NCBI GenBank assembly: GCA_034670405.1
Contig: JAXDDX010000035.1
Location: 2,613,001 to 2,677,000 of the forward strand
Source: Hoplostethus atlanticus
Taxonomy: Eukaryota; Chordata; Actinopteri; Trachichthyiformes; Trachichthyidae
Length of the DNA stretch: 64,000 bases
Reading direction: 5' to 3'
Part shown: one piece after another, positions 37,670-50,640 of the stretch
How positions within the stretch are numbered: position 1 is the stretch's first letter
Layout: each line of letters opens with the position of its first letter
The notes under the pieces: model-generated
Seen by the model: the letters and a program-made list of their open reading frames with translations, nothing else
Database searches by the model: none
Told to the model about the DNA's origin: nothing
Translations under genes and position numbers: made by a program

Positions 37670-40669
37670 CTGTGCTTGCTAGCTAGTTTGTTGTCGGCTA
37701 TTGAGTGTTTCTTGTGCATTGAACGTGCACCGATTTTTGATACCCAAGCCCCATATTGTCCCTGACTCAGCTGCATCCAGCCAGCATCGACGTTTCTAAG
37801 CCAGACGCAAAGACCCCTTCTCTGGTGCACTCAAAGCAAAACACCCGCGCCAGTAAGTTGCAGCCTGTAAGGAAGAACTAACACAGCTAGTTGACTACAG
37901 TATAGCCATGGCACACTGTTCCACGGGGGGAAAATCACTGTAAAAAGACGCCCTCCCACAGTCTCTGACTGCACCCCCAGTCAGAGCAGTCTAACACTGG
38001 CCCTGGAAGACATCATAACTGTACAATCTTTAATGAGACTATCCTTGAATGAAAAGGAAAGGGACATTGTTAAAGGAGAAAGATGTCTCCGGCTGGAAAT
38101 AATATTGCTTCTCTTCCTGCATTCATGTCACAATTCAAACATCAGTTTTCAGTGCGTTGCCTTCACAAGCTGCCCCTGAACACTGTAACAAGTCTTCAGG
38201 GGCAGGAGAGAGGGACGACATTGACAATTTCACAGAGAACGAAGCTTGACTGCTTATGACAACTTCAATTTTCTACCAGTAGAAAATATCCATTTCCTCT
38301 ACCAAAATCACTTCCTCATATTAAGACTTACTACGTGTGTACAATTAACTCAATTGACTCTCATAATTTTCCAAATTCCTTTCCAAAAACTGTATTGTGG
38401 TTCTAGTATAACTTCAAATTGTGATGTTGTTTTGTGTCCCATTGTGCCACATTCACAATGCCATAGGAAACATGTTTAGACATTGCTGCTATCATTTTGA
38501 CTGTGTTCTCAGCCTCATCCCTGAGACTCGGGGCAGGAGGCCTGTTAATCTCTACTTCATTTGAACTCCTTTCAGACATCTCCACTGACCACTTAACCGG
38601 CTACTAATTAATCGAGACAACTAGAGAAACCAATTTATGCTTATTTTTCTTTTCCCATTCAGAGCCCATTATGCCTAACAAAGACATATTCAGACTATAT
38701 TGACTATTTTGTCAATATTCAAGATCACGACTAACAAAGGAGAGGACTGTGTCTAGGAATCAATTTAATTTGGATTAATTTCCTGTGATGGGTAGAAGCT
38801 TGTGACTGTACTAGCGCATCAACTCAAAAATAAAACAATGTGATGCTCATGAATATGATAACTGCTTCTTAGACAAAGATTAAACTGCCTGATGGGATAT
38901 GCATGAATTCACCAACAGGTGTAATGTATTCTGTAAACACTTGGAATGGCCACTCAGTACAAAGTGAAGCTGCCGGCAAATGAATGATGTTGAATTATTT
39001 TAAATATATGCTAACAGTCAAACTAACTACTCTGCAAGACAAAAAATCATGGACCCAAGGTAACAACTGTCATAAGACAAGGCCAGTTTCTGTGATGAAC
39101 ATGAAACTGTAGAATCATACAATATTCACTATCCTCATTGTGAATACCTGCCCTGACCTCCTAGAGCCAGATTTAACTTGGAGTGAATGTATGAGCAACT
39201 ACTCAGAGATACTTACAGAGAGAGTTTGGCCAGCTTGGCTATAAATACATAATAATGTCTTCCTAGTTCTCACATTGCTGTGGAGAGGTAAACTTCAGCT
39301 GGCCTAGAATCACAAGTCTGTCAATAGCAGCCCTCTGGAAGGACTGAGTTAACATTTCTGCTTCCAAAAAAACAATAGCCCAACAACCAAACACTTTTTT
39401 CTCTGGCTAGATTTACATGCGTACAATAATGGTATAGTCCAAGTAGGACAATAGTGCGATTAAGCTGTTTACACAATTCTACAATTCAGAAAATCAGACA
39501 TTGTGAGTGTTGTCTTTTTGAGGTAAGCGTCAGAACAGCATGAGGTCTGCTACATATGTGCAGCTTGATCACACTTCAAGAAATGGCATGATGGTGCATA
39601 CATATTCTCTATAAGTGCGAAGAAAATCCAGCACTCCAGTGAAAAACATCTCCAAAATGGCAGCTTTCCAGGAGCTAAGAAAAACAGCCTCGTGAGCTTG
39701 ACCACCATGCATTTTTGAGTTCACGCAACAGGGTTTTGAAAAGGTTTCATAAGCCCAACGCTCATAGAATGTACCCAACCCATGAAATGAAATTTAAACA
39801 TGAGTTATACAGTATATGTTACTGTCATTACACTTACTCTGACTAACAGCATAATTTCATTAACACAATCAGTATGGTGTTTACATGGGTCCCGCCTCGC
39901 ATTATTGTCTTAATCACATTCTAATCACATTTATGGCCAAATTTAATGTTGGAGAAAAATGTTTCTTTGGAACTTTGTCTTCTTCACAATCCATCTATTT
40001 CTTTAGGTTTTGAAATGAATGATAAAAACCATGCCAGGTATAGCAGTGGATCTCTTTCACTTGCATTCTCTTTCACAGTGAAGGTTATCAAGTAACCAGC
40101 AGGGTAAAACAGGAAGTGAAAAAAATCGATGTAATTGAACGCCGTGTGGTCACTGCGATAGGGAGTGTAGATAGAATCCTCTAATGTTAAGGGGAAAAGG
40201 GTACAGCATTACACTGCACATGTATATGCCACAACAACTGCTACTAGCACAGGCTCCGAGTCTGAACAGACACATTTTGATGACATGAAGTTGTATAAAA
40301 TCTACCAACCAAAGGAAGTGCCAGTGGCAGATAGCTCACCTTCTGAGGTCCTTGTTGTCATGGAGATGGTAGTAACGAGTTGTAATGTCAGGGTATGATG
40401 GCGGTCATTAGTCCAGTAATGATTTGTGGATAGATTGTAGGTGTGGGAGCCGTGTCTCATTTGAAGCCATACTCTGGCAGCCAGAGTACTTCAGACAGTC
40501 ATGTTTACTGGGGATCCAGCGACTTTATTGCTCCTAATATCATAATTTATATTCTGCTGAGTGGGCTCTAATGGATCCAGTAGTGCACGTCTTCCCTTTC
40601 TTATGGCTACGTAATGAATTGACATGTTTGTTTCAATGTGTTTCTCTTACAGCACTTTGTAACTTTGTT

Positions 40670-40735
40670 TATTATTATTATTATTATTATTATTATTGTT
40701 ATTATTATTATTGTTATTGTTGTTGTTGTCAGTAA
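40670..40735. repeat. (ATT)n/(GTT)n trinucleotide microsatellite
   Basis: About 10 ATT units followed by mixed ATT and GTT units. Confidence 0.92.
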
Positions 40736-40986
40736 TATTGTTATTATTCATAGTTTTTGACATATTAAACCTTTATGTCAAGTGGCTCATCATCAATTTT
40801 TTAAAATCTTGCTGTGATGAGCCATTTTGGCAATTCTTATAGGAGATTTGTTTCTATATACCACACAGTATGACTCTCTAGCAGATACTGAGACGCTGTA
40901 TGACAGCACAGTGAATGTGAGTCAATATTTCATCAATAGAGTGCAATATTTATACATTTCTATCAAATGGGGACTCTACATTACAT

Positions 40987-41371
40987 TTTAAAGCTACTCT
41001 AGGCAAGAATTCTATGTAAAAGTATACCCGTCTTACCCTAAACCACAAAGTGGGGCTGGTAGTAGAGAAGAGCATCCCTTCCCCCTAATTGAGACCCTGT
41101 ATCTTTGCTCTATTTGCCCAAATTCAATTCTGGTGTCAAGTATGGACACTGCCCTGCCCACAGGAAGCGAAGAGCAAAATACAAAGTGCCTCCTAAACAA
41201 CAAGTGAGCACTCCATCTAGTGAAAGGTACATTCACCAAAGTTACATCTTTTGCCTCTTTCTTCCTTTTGGTGTCCTTTGGTGTAAAAAAAATCACAGAC
41301 TGGCTGGATTGGTAAACATGCTGAGTACAGTTTACCTCTCACTAGGCAAAGTTGCCTAGTATAGCTTTAAA
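40987..41371 (+). mobile_element. MITE, copy B (family of 12778-13232)
   Basis: The left end TTTAAAGCTACTCTAGGCAA and the right end TTGCCTAGTATAGCTTTAAA form terminal inverted repeats of about 20 bp. Next to the right end is a near-perfect palindrome, ACTAGGCAA-AG-TTGCCTAGT (41341-41360). TTAA is present at both borders (40988-40991 and 41367-41370), compatible with but not proof of a piggyBac-type target. Internal blocks match copy A in reverse complement. It has no coding capacity. The open frames inside it are unrelated to transposase. Confidence 0.8.
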
Positions 41372-43300
41372 CTGTATGAATCCACAAATGATGCAATATG
41401 TGTTCATTGTACTAGCATCTCTAATAGTAGCATGCTTGTTACAAGATTCAATCAATGCTCATAGGAGTGCTCCAAGCCAATCTTCTTTGATGCCTCTTAT
41501 TTGAAGTCCTGTACTTATTTGAGTGTGCATCATGGTGGCATACATTGGTGTTCCAGACCCAGTCCTTTGACATTAAGACCAGAGCGTGCTCTCTCAGAGG
41601 GAAAGCTCAGCTTCTTCCTTTTAATGAAAGGTGTTCATCATCAACTTGTCAGAAACAGTGTGTGACTACGACAGGTCAAGGCCACTTAGTCCCCCTAAGG
41701 GAACTTCTGCTGTCAGGCAGAATTTGCAGCCCTGCCATTTTACCTTAGACAGATGAACCAACCTGGACAGGACAGGGGCATGGGGCCACATAATGGGCCC
41801 TCCAGTTGTCTTTCCCTTAAAAAGGGAATTGGATGACATTTGTGCTATTTGAGTCCTTAGTTGCATCCTGTTCTGCTGTGCTAGTCATTGTGTTTACACC
41901 AATAGATGAATCAGAGCATTACTTTGACATCATTCACCGCCCACGAATCACATGTCATTTTCCCCCAGTCCTCGAAAGGCCCTCAAAGGTCAGTGTGGCG
42001 GAGATGACTGGCCTCACTCTCTCTTGGCTGCTACGAGTGAGTGCCTCCACTCTGCCCCAGTTCCCCTGCATGGCTGAGCCCTGATCGCAGGCGTAAGGGG
42101 GTTACGGTAATGCTAGCTGACATCCTGAGAAGCTGTGATTGCTTAGAGGGCTTTGTGGGCGGGCAGGGTGGAGAGTGTGGGTGGCGGCAGAGGGAAAGGG
42201 GCAGTGGCTCACAAGGACCTTTAACAGCCTTTTAAAAGCTCTGAGAGGGCCAGCCTGACGCCAGCCACTCACGGAAGAGAAATCGCTGACAGGGTGGAAG
42301 GGGGTGGCGGTGGTAGGTGGGGGCAGAGACAAGCGGGAGCGTGCACCAATTCCTGGAATGCCTCCGAGTTTATCATGTAGACGAGTGTCCTGTGATCACT
42401 GCGATGATCTGGACATGCCACAACCTAATCGCCCCGCTATAGTCACTGTGTAATTACAACCGTTTGCACTGAATCAATAATTCACCACCAGCAACCGCTG
42501 AAATAACATCCAGCACTCATGGAATGCACTCCTGCAAGCTTTTCCACAGCAGCCCATTACAGACTCTATCTCACCACTTTAGTCTCTGTAGGGTCAGCAT
42601 GGCCAACTGAGATACATCCTGCATTACAGTTCTATGACCTGGTACCACTCACAGGAAGCTCACAGACTGCTACATGTGATCAATAAAGGTTTGACCAAAT
42701 TGGCTGCCTTTATTCACTGTATTATCTGGTTGCATGTATAAATGGACATTCATCAACAGAAGAAGTTATCCAAAAAAACATCACAATTAGAGTCCTAGGA
42801 CGCTTTGTGACTGTTATTTCTTTTAGTCATTATTTCAGACCTCCAAGTATGTGCCATCTTTCATCTCTTTGCTAAAGAATTAGTTTTTTGGCGGTGAACG
42901 TGAGAAATGCCAGATACTCAATGGGGACAGCTGGAGGGGGGCAGCCTACCCACAGAAGATCACAGCAGTGGCAATGAACGCATCAGGAAACACTGCTGTA
43001 GGCGAGCATAAGTCAACAGTGCCTAATGTGAGCCCTTGGTATGCATGATGTTAAATAGATCGTGAAAATGCTCTTTTTATGACTAAGATGGAGCTTTTCA
43101 TTAATCCTAGAGCTGAACCTGCCTCCGCAAAACAACGAGCATCCCTCGCGGTAAAGACAGAACACCCACAGTGGGCTGGAGGGATCTGAGAGGAGCTCTC
43201 ACACAGCACATGGACTCACTCTCTTTGCATCCACCCCCTTAGCTATACATGCATTTGAGATTTGCGTGTTTGTGGATATATGTAATGTCTCATATGTGTG

Positions 43301-43301
<1 letters not shown>

Positions 43302-43339
<38 letters not shown>
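43302..43339. repeat. (GT)n microsatellite
   Basis: About 19 uninterrupted GT units. Confidence 0.95.
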
Positions 43340-43341
<2 letters not shown>

Positions 43342-43390
43342 CCTTTCCACACCATGCGTATATGCTTTTGTGCATATGGCTGCAAAGTGT

Positions 43391-43467
43391 AGGTGGTTGT
43401 GGTTGAGACAGATATTCACAGAACTTTAATCATATTCTGCCCTTTATGTGTACATGTGCACTGGTGG
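43391..43467 (+). repeat. Local duplication, copy 1
   Basis: About 75 bp (GTGGTTGTGGTT...ATATTCACAGAACT...GTGCACTGGTGG) with a diverged partner at about 43832-43925. Confidence 0.65.
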
Positions 43468-43686
43468 GTCTGAGGACGTTTAGATTTTAAGCACCTATTA
43501 GTGATACCCACATACTGAGGATTAAAGCAATAACATACTGTACATACATGCAATAAATATTCACATGAATGCTGATGAATCTGCTTGAGATTCTACAAGA
43601 ATACTCAAGGAATAAATCATACACCTCAATTTGACAAAAATCCCTCCCTGCCTCCCTCCCTCTCTCACTGCCTCCTTGTTTGCTTC

Positions 43687-43720
43687 TTTCCTTTCCTTTC
43701 CTTTCCTTTCCTTTCCTTTC
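43687..43720. repeat. (TTTCC)n microsatellite
   Basis: Seven TTTCC/CTTTC pentamers in a pyrimidine-rich stretch. Confidence 0.93.
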
Positions 43721-43799
43721 TTCTGCTTAATAATCTACTTTAAAAGAAAGCATAAATGTGTGCCTGTGGGTGGGTGTTTGTGGGTGGGTGTGTGTGCAC

Positions 43800-43834
43800 T
43801 GATGGTTGATGGTTGATGGTTGATGGTTGATGGT
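43800..43834. repeat. (TGATGGT)5 tandem repeat
   Basis: Five perfect 7-bp units. It lies at the left edge of the second copy of the local duplication. Confidence 0.93.
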
Positions 43835-43925
43835 CGTGGTTGTGATAGAGACATATATTCACAGAACTGTAGTCATGCCAATTTGCCTTTGTGTGTTTGC
43901 AAGTACATCTGCACCGCTGATGGTT
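43832..43925 (+). repeat. Local duplication, copy 2
   Basis: Diverged partner of 43391-43467, sharing TGTGGTTGTG-like sequence, ATATTCACAGAACT and the CTGATGGT-type end in the same order. The offset is about 440 bp. Confidence 0.65.
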
Positions 43926-45426
43926 GGCACTGTTTGTAATTCTCTTCAATATGACAATGCTACTGGTAGCTGTAAATGGTACACCACAGATCCAAAATAA
44001 ATCAGGTTTCACTGTCAAACTGTCAGCCTGTCATGCTTGGTTAAAAAGAAAGGAGAGACAGTTTAATCAGCCTTTACAAAGTTAAATGAATCACCGCAGG
44101 ACATCTGAGGAATCAAACCTCGCCTTGGTGCCCATACACGCTAATTCTACAGCACATCAGCCATATAGCAGCTATGAAGCCTCTCTTCATGTTCTGTCGA
44201 TCCTCCAGCACCTGCATCGCCTCCACCTTAATCTCATCATAGCAAGCAGAGCCATTTTTGAGTCTCACACCTCCCTCCCCAGCCAGCAGAGTGTGACTGT
44301 GAGAACCAGAGTTGTCCCCAGGTAACAGCCCAGGCATCCATTTGTAATGCTGAAGTTGGAGTCTATGACTGCACCTCCTTTATCAACACCTGTGTTGAGA
44401 AGTGATTTCTGCATAACGTTCTGGATTACGGAGGTAGTCATTGTAGACACCTACCCAAACCTTGCATCTACCAGCATTAATACTGGAGATTTTTCCAACT
44501 GGGAGTGAAACAATGCAGCAGCAGCAGTAACAATATGATTCATTAATCAATTAATTAATTAAAAGTAATGAATCTTCAAGCGTTCATTATTATAAATTGC
44601 CCTGTAACCACTTAACCTGAAATGCTCTGAGCCAGCATGTACACCTAACGTGCGTTAAGTGGATAGTTTCAGGTAGATTTCAAAAAGTTTATTGTAATAT
44701 AGAATTCATTCATTCGTCTATGCTCATTCTCCAGGAAAATATTTGGACCTTTTTCAATTTACCATAGGCTATCTGTGTGTGCACTGGGCCCTTTCTACAC
44801 CAAGTTATAGGGTAGCGGTTCTCACTACTGCATCGTATTGTGCCTGTGTGTGCACTAACTAGAACACAACTCAGCAGTAGAATGCCAAATTGATACTGTC
44901 ACAATATTAGAAATAAAGTTCAACTAAACACAAATTGCCAAGGGTACTTAAAAATACTTGTTAATTATACTTAACAAATAATACTGAATAAATTATATTC
45001 ATAAAGTGCACAGTGACTTTGACTTTGCAACTGATATTGATTTAGGAATTTTATTACACCATGAAATTACTGATATTTGATCATGCCATCACAATATCAT
45101 TTTCGGCTCCACGATGAACATTGTGACTTTTTTGTATGATGATATATTGTGAAACAAGAGCTGAGAATTACACTGACAAGCACATATATTATTAGACCGG
45201 TAGGCTTAATGGTAAAAAAAATAAAATAAAAATCATACAACAAGTTCTTGATCTAAAAAAAAACAAAGAAAATAATGATTGCATGCTAAGCCATCTCTAA
45301 AATCAATTTTTAAAACATACTCACGCAAGCACACACCCTACACATTTGGACCTATGGGCTTTACAGAGTGCAGTGCACTGTGATCACAGTAGAAGACTCC
45401 TACACCTGCCCATGTACACCCACATT

Positions 45427-46001
45427 CAGAGGTGGGAAGAGTGTAGAGATATTTTACCCAAGTAGGAGTATTGTTATGTTGTTATGTCAAATTTTACTCA
45501 AGCCAAACTAGAGTACTCACCTAAAAGAGTAGTCCTCTCGAAAGAAGTACTGAACTACTAACTGGTCAGTATTAACCCAAAGACGAGGGATCATCCTTTT
45601 TTTAATTATATCAACAAAGCTAATGTTAATTAATTATGTCTCTTCTGTCTAAAAATAAAACTCACTCAAATAGGATTGATTATTTTCTGTTAACACCACA
45701 AGTAATCAAAAGTCATAATTTGATTTATAATCAATAACTGATAAATAAATTGGCTGAATTTGTCCAAATTGTAACTGATTGTAACTTGTAACTGTAACTG
45801 ATAAATCTGATTGTCTATTAGCTTGTCCTAGTTAGGCTTATAAAGCCCTTGTTTGTGATAAAGGGCTATATATATAAACTTGACTTGAAACTTAAAATAA
45901 ATGACTCGAGTAGACGGAAAGTACTGTCTTTTAGAAGGACACAAAGAATACCATTACTAAAACAAACATTTTAAGTTCTAATTTCTTATTTTCCACCTCT
46001 C
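45427..46001. mobile_element. Possible hAT-like non-autonomous element
   Basis: It starts CAGAGGTGGGAAGAG, a hAT-like terminus known from fish repeats, and closes near TTTTCCACCTCTC, a partial inverted match. The first 130 bp (a 'tactcaagta'-type sequence) resembles a dispersed fish repeat. No convincing 8-bp duplication was found, so the boundaries are tentative. Confidence 0.4.
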
Positions 46002-46739
46002 CCTATGTGTTGCTTTACATTATTTGGAAATTTAGCTACACATATACATATGCCACAGGATGTAAAGATAGTAGAGTGCCCGAATATGGTTTCTGACTAA
46101 CCAGTACATGACAGCATCTACATTTTCTATCATTTTATTTTGCAGGTGCAATACAGAAGAAGCACTGAAATCAAAAAACCCCACAGAGGCAATCATAAAT
46201 AGCAGAAAAAGAAATCACCGATGATAGTTTTAGAAATAGGAGGTATCAGTTACTGGTAACATCAGTGCTGTCAGAGCTCTCATTTTCAGCGAAGGTTCCC
46301 ATCTTTTGTAAAATTGTAATTGTCACTCCTTGGGTGTCAAAGAAGAGTGAAACAAGCTCACCTTAAGAGTCTGCATCTTCCAGCCATAATATGATATCGG
46401 GAAAACAATGCATGCTGGTTCTGCTTAATAATACACATTGTCTTGTACAGAAATATTCTTAAAATATCTTATTAAATATACCAATAACAAGAGTGGCAAC
46501 ACTACAGCCATAATGAAATAGTTGTTACAATAATGTATGACATGTTAGCAGATCTTATAACAGGCATATACCATGTAAAGTCTCTTCATGAAGCAAATTG
46601 AAAACTGCCCTATCACGGCTGTAATCTAGTCAGGTTATTGATATAGGTCATGATCATCTATTTTGTATGTCAATATACACAATCAAAGGTGGGTATATGG
46701 GCATACAGATATAGCTAGCTAGCCAACTAGTTTGTGAAC

Positions 46740-47300
46740 ATTGCGGTGTGTCTATGATTGTGGCCTTGCCCCTTACTCAAAGCGCAACATGTCTTGTGGC
46801 GGCATTGCATTCTGGTCTGTTGAGGCTACTGTCAGTTGAGAAATTGGTATCTGCCTCTTCCATGATGGATTTCTCCCTGTATGACTGTTGAACATCAATG
46901 CAAAATGGATTGTCTAGAAAGCCCGTGCTCTTTGATTCTGAGTGACTGTCGCCAACAAACGTTTTCTGCTTTTCGAGTGTTTCGTTGTGGATTTTTCCTT
47001 TAATAGATGTGTGTATATATTACGTTTTGCCAAAATACAAAATCCCTTTCCTTCCGTTGGTGTGGTAGGCAGACCTGTGGTGTCAAATTCTAATAGGACA
47101 ACACACAGAGTGGCAGAAAGTTTAGACTGTTTCAGAATCAAGTTAGTATACTTTTTGGTGATTGACAACGTATCTGACACTAACGCTGCTAACACCCATG
47201 CGGTGCTCCAAGAAAATCAAAGAAAATGCGAAGAATTATTTGAAAATGCTGTTTCACTCAGGTCTGATACTGTAGTGTGGATTGACTGAACACGAGGCAT
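46740..47300 (+). repeat. Interspersed repeat related to 15220-15580
   Basis: 46780-46860 matches 15405-15485 over about 80 bp at roughly 80% by eye, including GCATTGCATTCTGGTCTGTT and GAGAAATTGGT. A 115-codon plus-strand frame (46942-47289) follows. It has no domain I can name and is probably part of the repeat or chance. Confidence 0.5.
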
Positions 47301-48019
47301 CAGGCACAGGGACAGTTAAATGGACTTGAGTAAAGGTGAATGTAACTTGAGGACAGATCCAGAGACAAGAGGCAGGATGCTCATGTACCCTAGTGTAAGA
47401 TAATGTGTATAATCCACTGCAGGGATGTTAAGTGCACTCATTTCACACTCCATTTCACACAAGCAGCTCTAGGAGGAATCTTTGTGTATGATGAGTCAGG
47501 AAATACACAACATCACTCTTGTGGATCGTTCCGTTGCTGTTTCTTTCTGTTGTTAATAATTTGAAATCCAATCATTTTTGCACACTATTTTAGAATTAAT
47601 GATATGTCAGAAACATAATAAGGCCCCAACCCATGTTATCTACGAACTGAAATGAGATGAAAGTCAGTGTTTTCTGGCAAATTACATTCAAAGATATACA
47701 TAATGATAGATATTCAAGTGGTATCTGAAGGTGTAATTTCTACCTATTGCATTATTCCGAGTTAAAAACCCAATGCACAAAACTGAAATGGTATAACCCT
47801 GGGAAAATAAGAGTTTCGCTTTACATGTGATATTCTGTTTCAAGGTTCAGAATTTCCATTTTCATAGTTTTTGATTCGTTCCGCTTCAACCCAAAGGCTG
47901 GATAACCCCCTGGATAGCATCCTGTATCCTCAATCCTTCACTCTCATTGATCCATTACAATACTACCAAACGTCCAACTGTAATTCATACTTTATTCCAA
48001 ATGCATCGAGAGGGAATAT

Positions 48020-48047
48020 TGTGTGTGTGTGTGTGTGTGTGTGTGTG
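48020..48047. repeat. (GT)n microsatellite
   Basis: About 14 GT units. Confidence 0.93.
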
Positions 48048-49570
48048 AGTTGGTGGGTTTGTGCATACGTACATGTGCAGGTGCACAAGCATGTGGGCAC
48101 AAGCATGTGGAGGGAAATATCTTTCCTACTCCTCCTTTTAATAGGCAAAGTCAACTTAAGTATGATGTGTTTGTAGTGTAGCCTTGGTTCTCATTCCCCT
48201 CTCTTTACTATGGAACTGTTTGGAAAACCTCCCCAATGAGCAGATGGCGTCTGCTGGGAGGAGATGTAGACGGAACCTGGGCTCTATACGCTGCACACAC
48301 ATTTCCCATTTCCAGTGCAGGTCTTTGTAAAGGGAACAACAGAGGTCTACTGGGAATTTAGCCATGGGTCTGTTTTTGGAAATAGTGCACATGTTTGTTT
48401 ATTGCAGTTTTCGACCCGTAGTTTTCAACCCAGCGCTGTAAGGAGCTAAGGGTGTGGATAATGGAGAACCTCACATCGCTCTGCAGTCTGGAGAAAATGA
48501 TCAAGCTTGTCCCCTCTTGGCATGGAATGACTTGAATCACTTTGATCACTATATTCACTATTGCACATGATGTGTTCATTATATGACCCCCTTCACCAAT
48601 TGTGTGAAATTTAAAGTAGCAATTACATTCTCTGGGCAAGCCAATCTATGCTATGTGTGTCCTCATGTATTATTAAGGATAGAATGAAGCAGTGCTACCC
48701 AGCTGCTTACATTGTGCCCCATGACATATTAAAGAGAACAGAAAAAAACAGGGGTCTTCCGCTGAGTCGGCACTAAACTAACACAGAGGACAAGATAAAC
48801 CAGGCAGGGCTTGGTAAAGTAAATCTAAAGCTGTTTGAGTGAGCCCTGCACCTTTTTGCCCGCTACATTCTACTGACACAGTATTCCATACAATCTGTCT
48901 CTGGGGGAGATTTCTTAAGCATGCTTTGTAGCTAGATCCAGCTAGGCTATCAGTCACTGCAGTTGTGAAAAACATGCCAGCAAGAATAACCCTACGTAAG
49001 ACATAACATCTGTCTAGTGGGAGCTCAGAGGCTGGACTAGATTGAATTAAAATCTCTTTTGTGCTTAGTCAGTCTCTTTTGATAATTAACCCACTAATAT
49101 GAGGAGCACTTTCCCTCTTGGCTGTAAGTTCAGAGGGACTGCACACAATTGCGTATTTGGCTGCAATCATACCAGCCCCCCAATATGAAGTGAAGCTATG
49201 AGAGTAAGATGGCACAAAGCTAATCTCTGGCCCCCCCAAAAACAGCCCAGAGGGAAGAGCCCAAAATAGAAGCAGTATTAGTACCATGTTTTCTGTGTCA
49301 GGTACATAATGTGACTGTATCGTTCCTTGTCTTCTGGTCCTTCAACCATATTTTGTATACATCCAAACAAATGAAAATTTCAATTAAGCACAATGTACAC
49401 TTGTCAACAAAATGGCCTTGAAGTGACTGCCATGCATACCTAACTAACCTATTAAAGTTTGCTCTGGGGCACAGTGCAGGTGTGTCACATCTTCAGTCAT
49501 CCTTAGGCTGCCAGCAGGCTGAACATCTGTACAGCGGAGTGACTGACAGTCGCTGTCTCAAACGCCGTTT

Positions 49571-49627
49571 CCCCCCCCCCCCCCACCTCCCCCCCAACCC
49601 CCAACCCCCAACCCCCAACCGGGGGGA
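49571..49627. repeat. C-run and (CCCCCAA)n tract
   Basis: A run of 14 C is followed by CACCT, another C run and three to four CCCCCAA units, then GGGGGG. On the minus strand it offers many runs of five or more G separated by TT, so G-quadruplex formation is plausible. Confidence 0.92.
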
Positions 49628-50287
49628 CTGAACTTGTTTCAGGGGTGATGTGAGAAACACAGAGAAAGAGATGGAGAGAGATAATTGCATACTTTTAGGG
49701 GTCTTGGGAATGAAGAAGGGGCTGTACGCATCCTGTTGTTCGCATTCACAGTCAACTGGAAAGGAGATATAATTGATTCGTAACAGGCTTCTATTTCATT
49801 GTTTGGGGGAAAACGGGTTATTTGTACATGGCTTGGCCTAATCTGCGCTTCCAAAGCATTAACTAATTACATTTCAAGCCTGTAGCCCCAGCAGTTTTAA
49901 AATATTAGTTACTCTTTTCCTTATTTTATGAGACAACGAGCGGCTCTGCACCGCTTACAGCGCAGAAAGGCACAGAGCTGCACACAACACGCTGCGCCTT
50001 TACGCATAAAAACAACCAATGCACATATAGTTCTGGGCGTTGCACTCCTTGTTATGGACAACACATAAAACTATTAAAAAAATATTGTATGGTATGAATC
50101 ATGAATTAATCTTACTATTAGGCACACACGAATGAAACATGCAAGTTGCAATAAATGTGTTTTGCGTTCATTCCATACATCCCCATATGTATCCCATGCA
50201 TCCTAATCATTTGCACATTCACCGACGTTGTCAAACATCTGAGTCGTGAAGCTGACCCATTTTTATATTTTGGGTGGCCGTACTTAC

Positions 50288-50640
50288 CGCTTTCTCCTGC
50301 ACAGGCAGAATCCTTTAGTAGGAACTGACCCATATCCAAAGCTAATGGGTGCCAGATTGTTAGGTCTGTCAATATGTGACGTGGATTTCCTTTGCAGTGT
50401 CCCTCTTGCTTTCATCAAAATCTAAACACTGTTTCCGAATATCCAAAAGAAATTCCACTTGCATTTCGAGGCTGCGTCGATCCCCCAAAATCTCTGCAAG
50501 CACTATCCATGGAAAAGTGGTGCTGAAAGTCTCAAGTCCCAACTTTCGCTGTGTGCCAATTGGAAATAAATCGCACGTCCAGTAGAACTACCCGCTAATA
50601 CCTCTCCTATCAAGAGAAGATCGTATTTTTACGCGAAAAA
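50288..50640 (-). other. grm4: Predicted grm4 upstream (5' leader) exon
   Basis: On the minus strand, GAAAGCG|GTAAGTA places a near-consensus donor with its GT at 50287-50286. The sequence on its 5' side (50288-50640) is repeat-free and more mixed in base composition than its surroundings. The only other grm4 feature needing a partner is the acceptor at 23046-23045, 27 kb downstream, and it suits this donor. Joining the two keeps an open frame: an ATG at 50333-50331 with a strong context (G at -3 and +4) would add MGQFLLKDSACAGESVW before the exon-1 methionine. An in-frame TGA lies further upstream. Whether translation starts there is unknown. The 5' boundary (transcription start) is a guess. 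This is a prediction from splice signals only. Confidence 0.45.

Larger units (their letters stand above)
23045..50287 (-). other. grm4: Putative grm4 5' intron (upstream of the coding exon)
   Basis: Inferred intron between the acceptor at 23046-23045 and the strong donor at 50287-50286, about 27 kb. It carries the BEL/Pao element, a hAT MITE, a second MITE, a hAT-like element and many simple repeats, all listed separately. I see no coding or RNA gene in the remaining stretches (23050-23940, 24120-26210, 32635-37635, 37670-40665, 41375-43295, 43930-45420, 46005-46735, 47300-48015, 48050-49565, 49630-50280). Further untranslated exons inside it cannot be excluded. Depends on the predicted upstream exon being real. 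Confidence 0.5.

Noticed and set aside
46942-47289. 115-codon plus-strand frame
   Set aside because: Lies in a dispersed repeat region; no domain could be named. Kept only as part of the repeat entry.
49571-49627. Interstitial telomere repeat
   Set aside because: Vertebrate telomere units are CCCTAA. The CCCCCAA units here do not match and are few, so this is a simple repeat.
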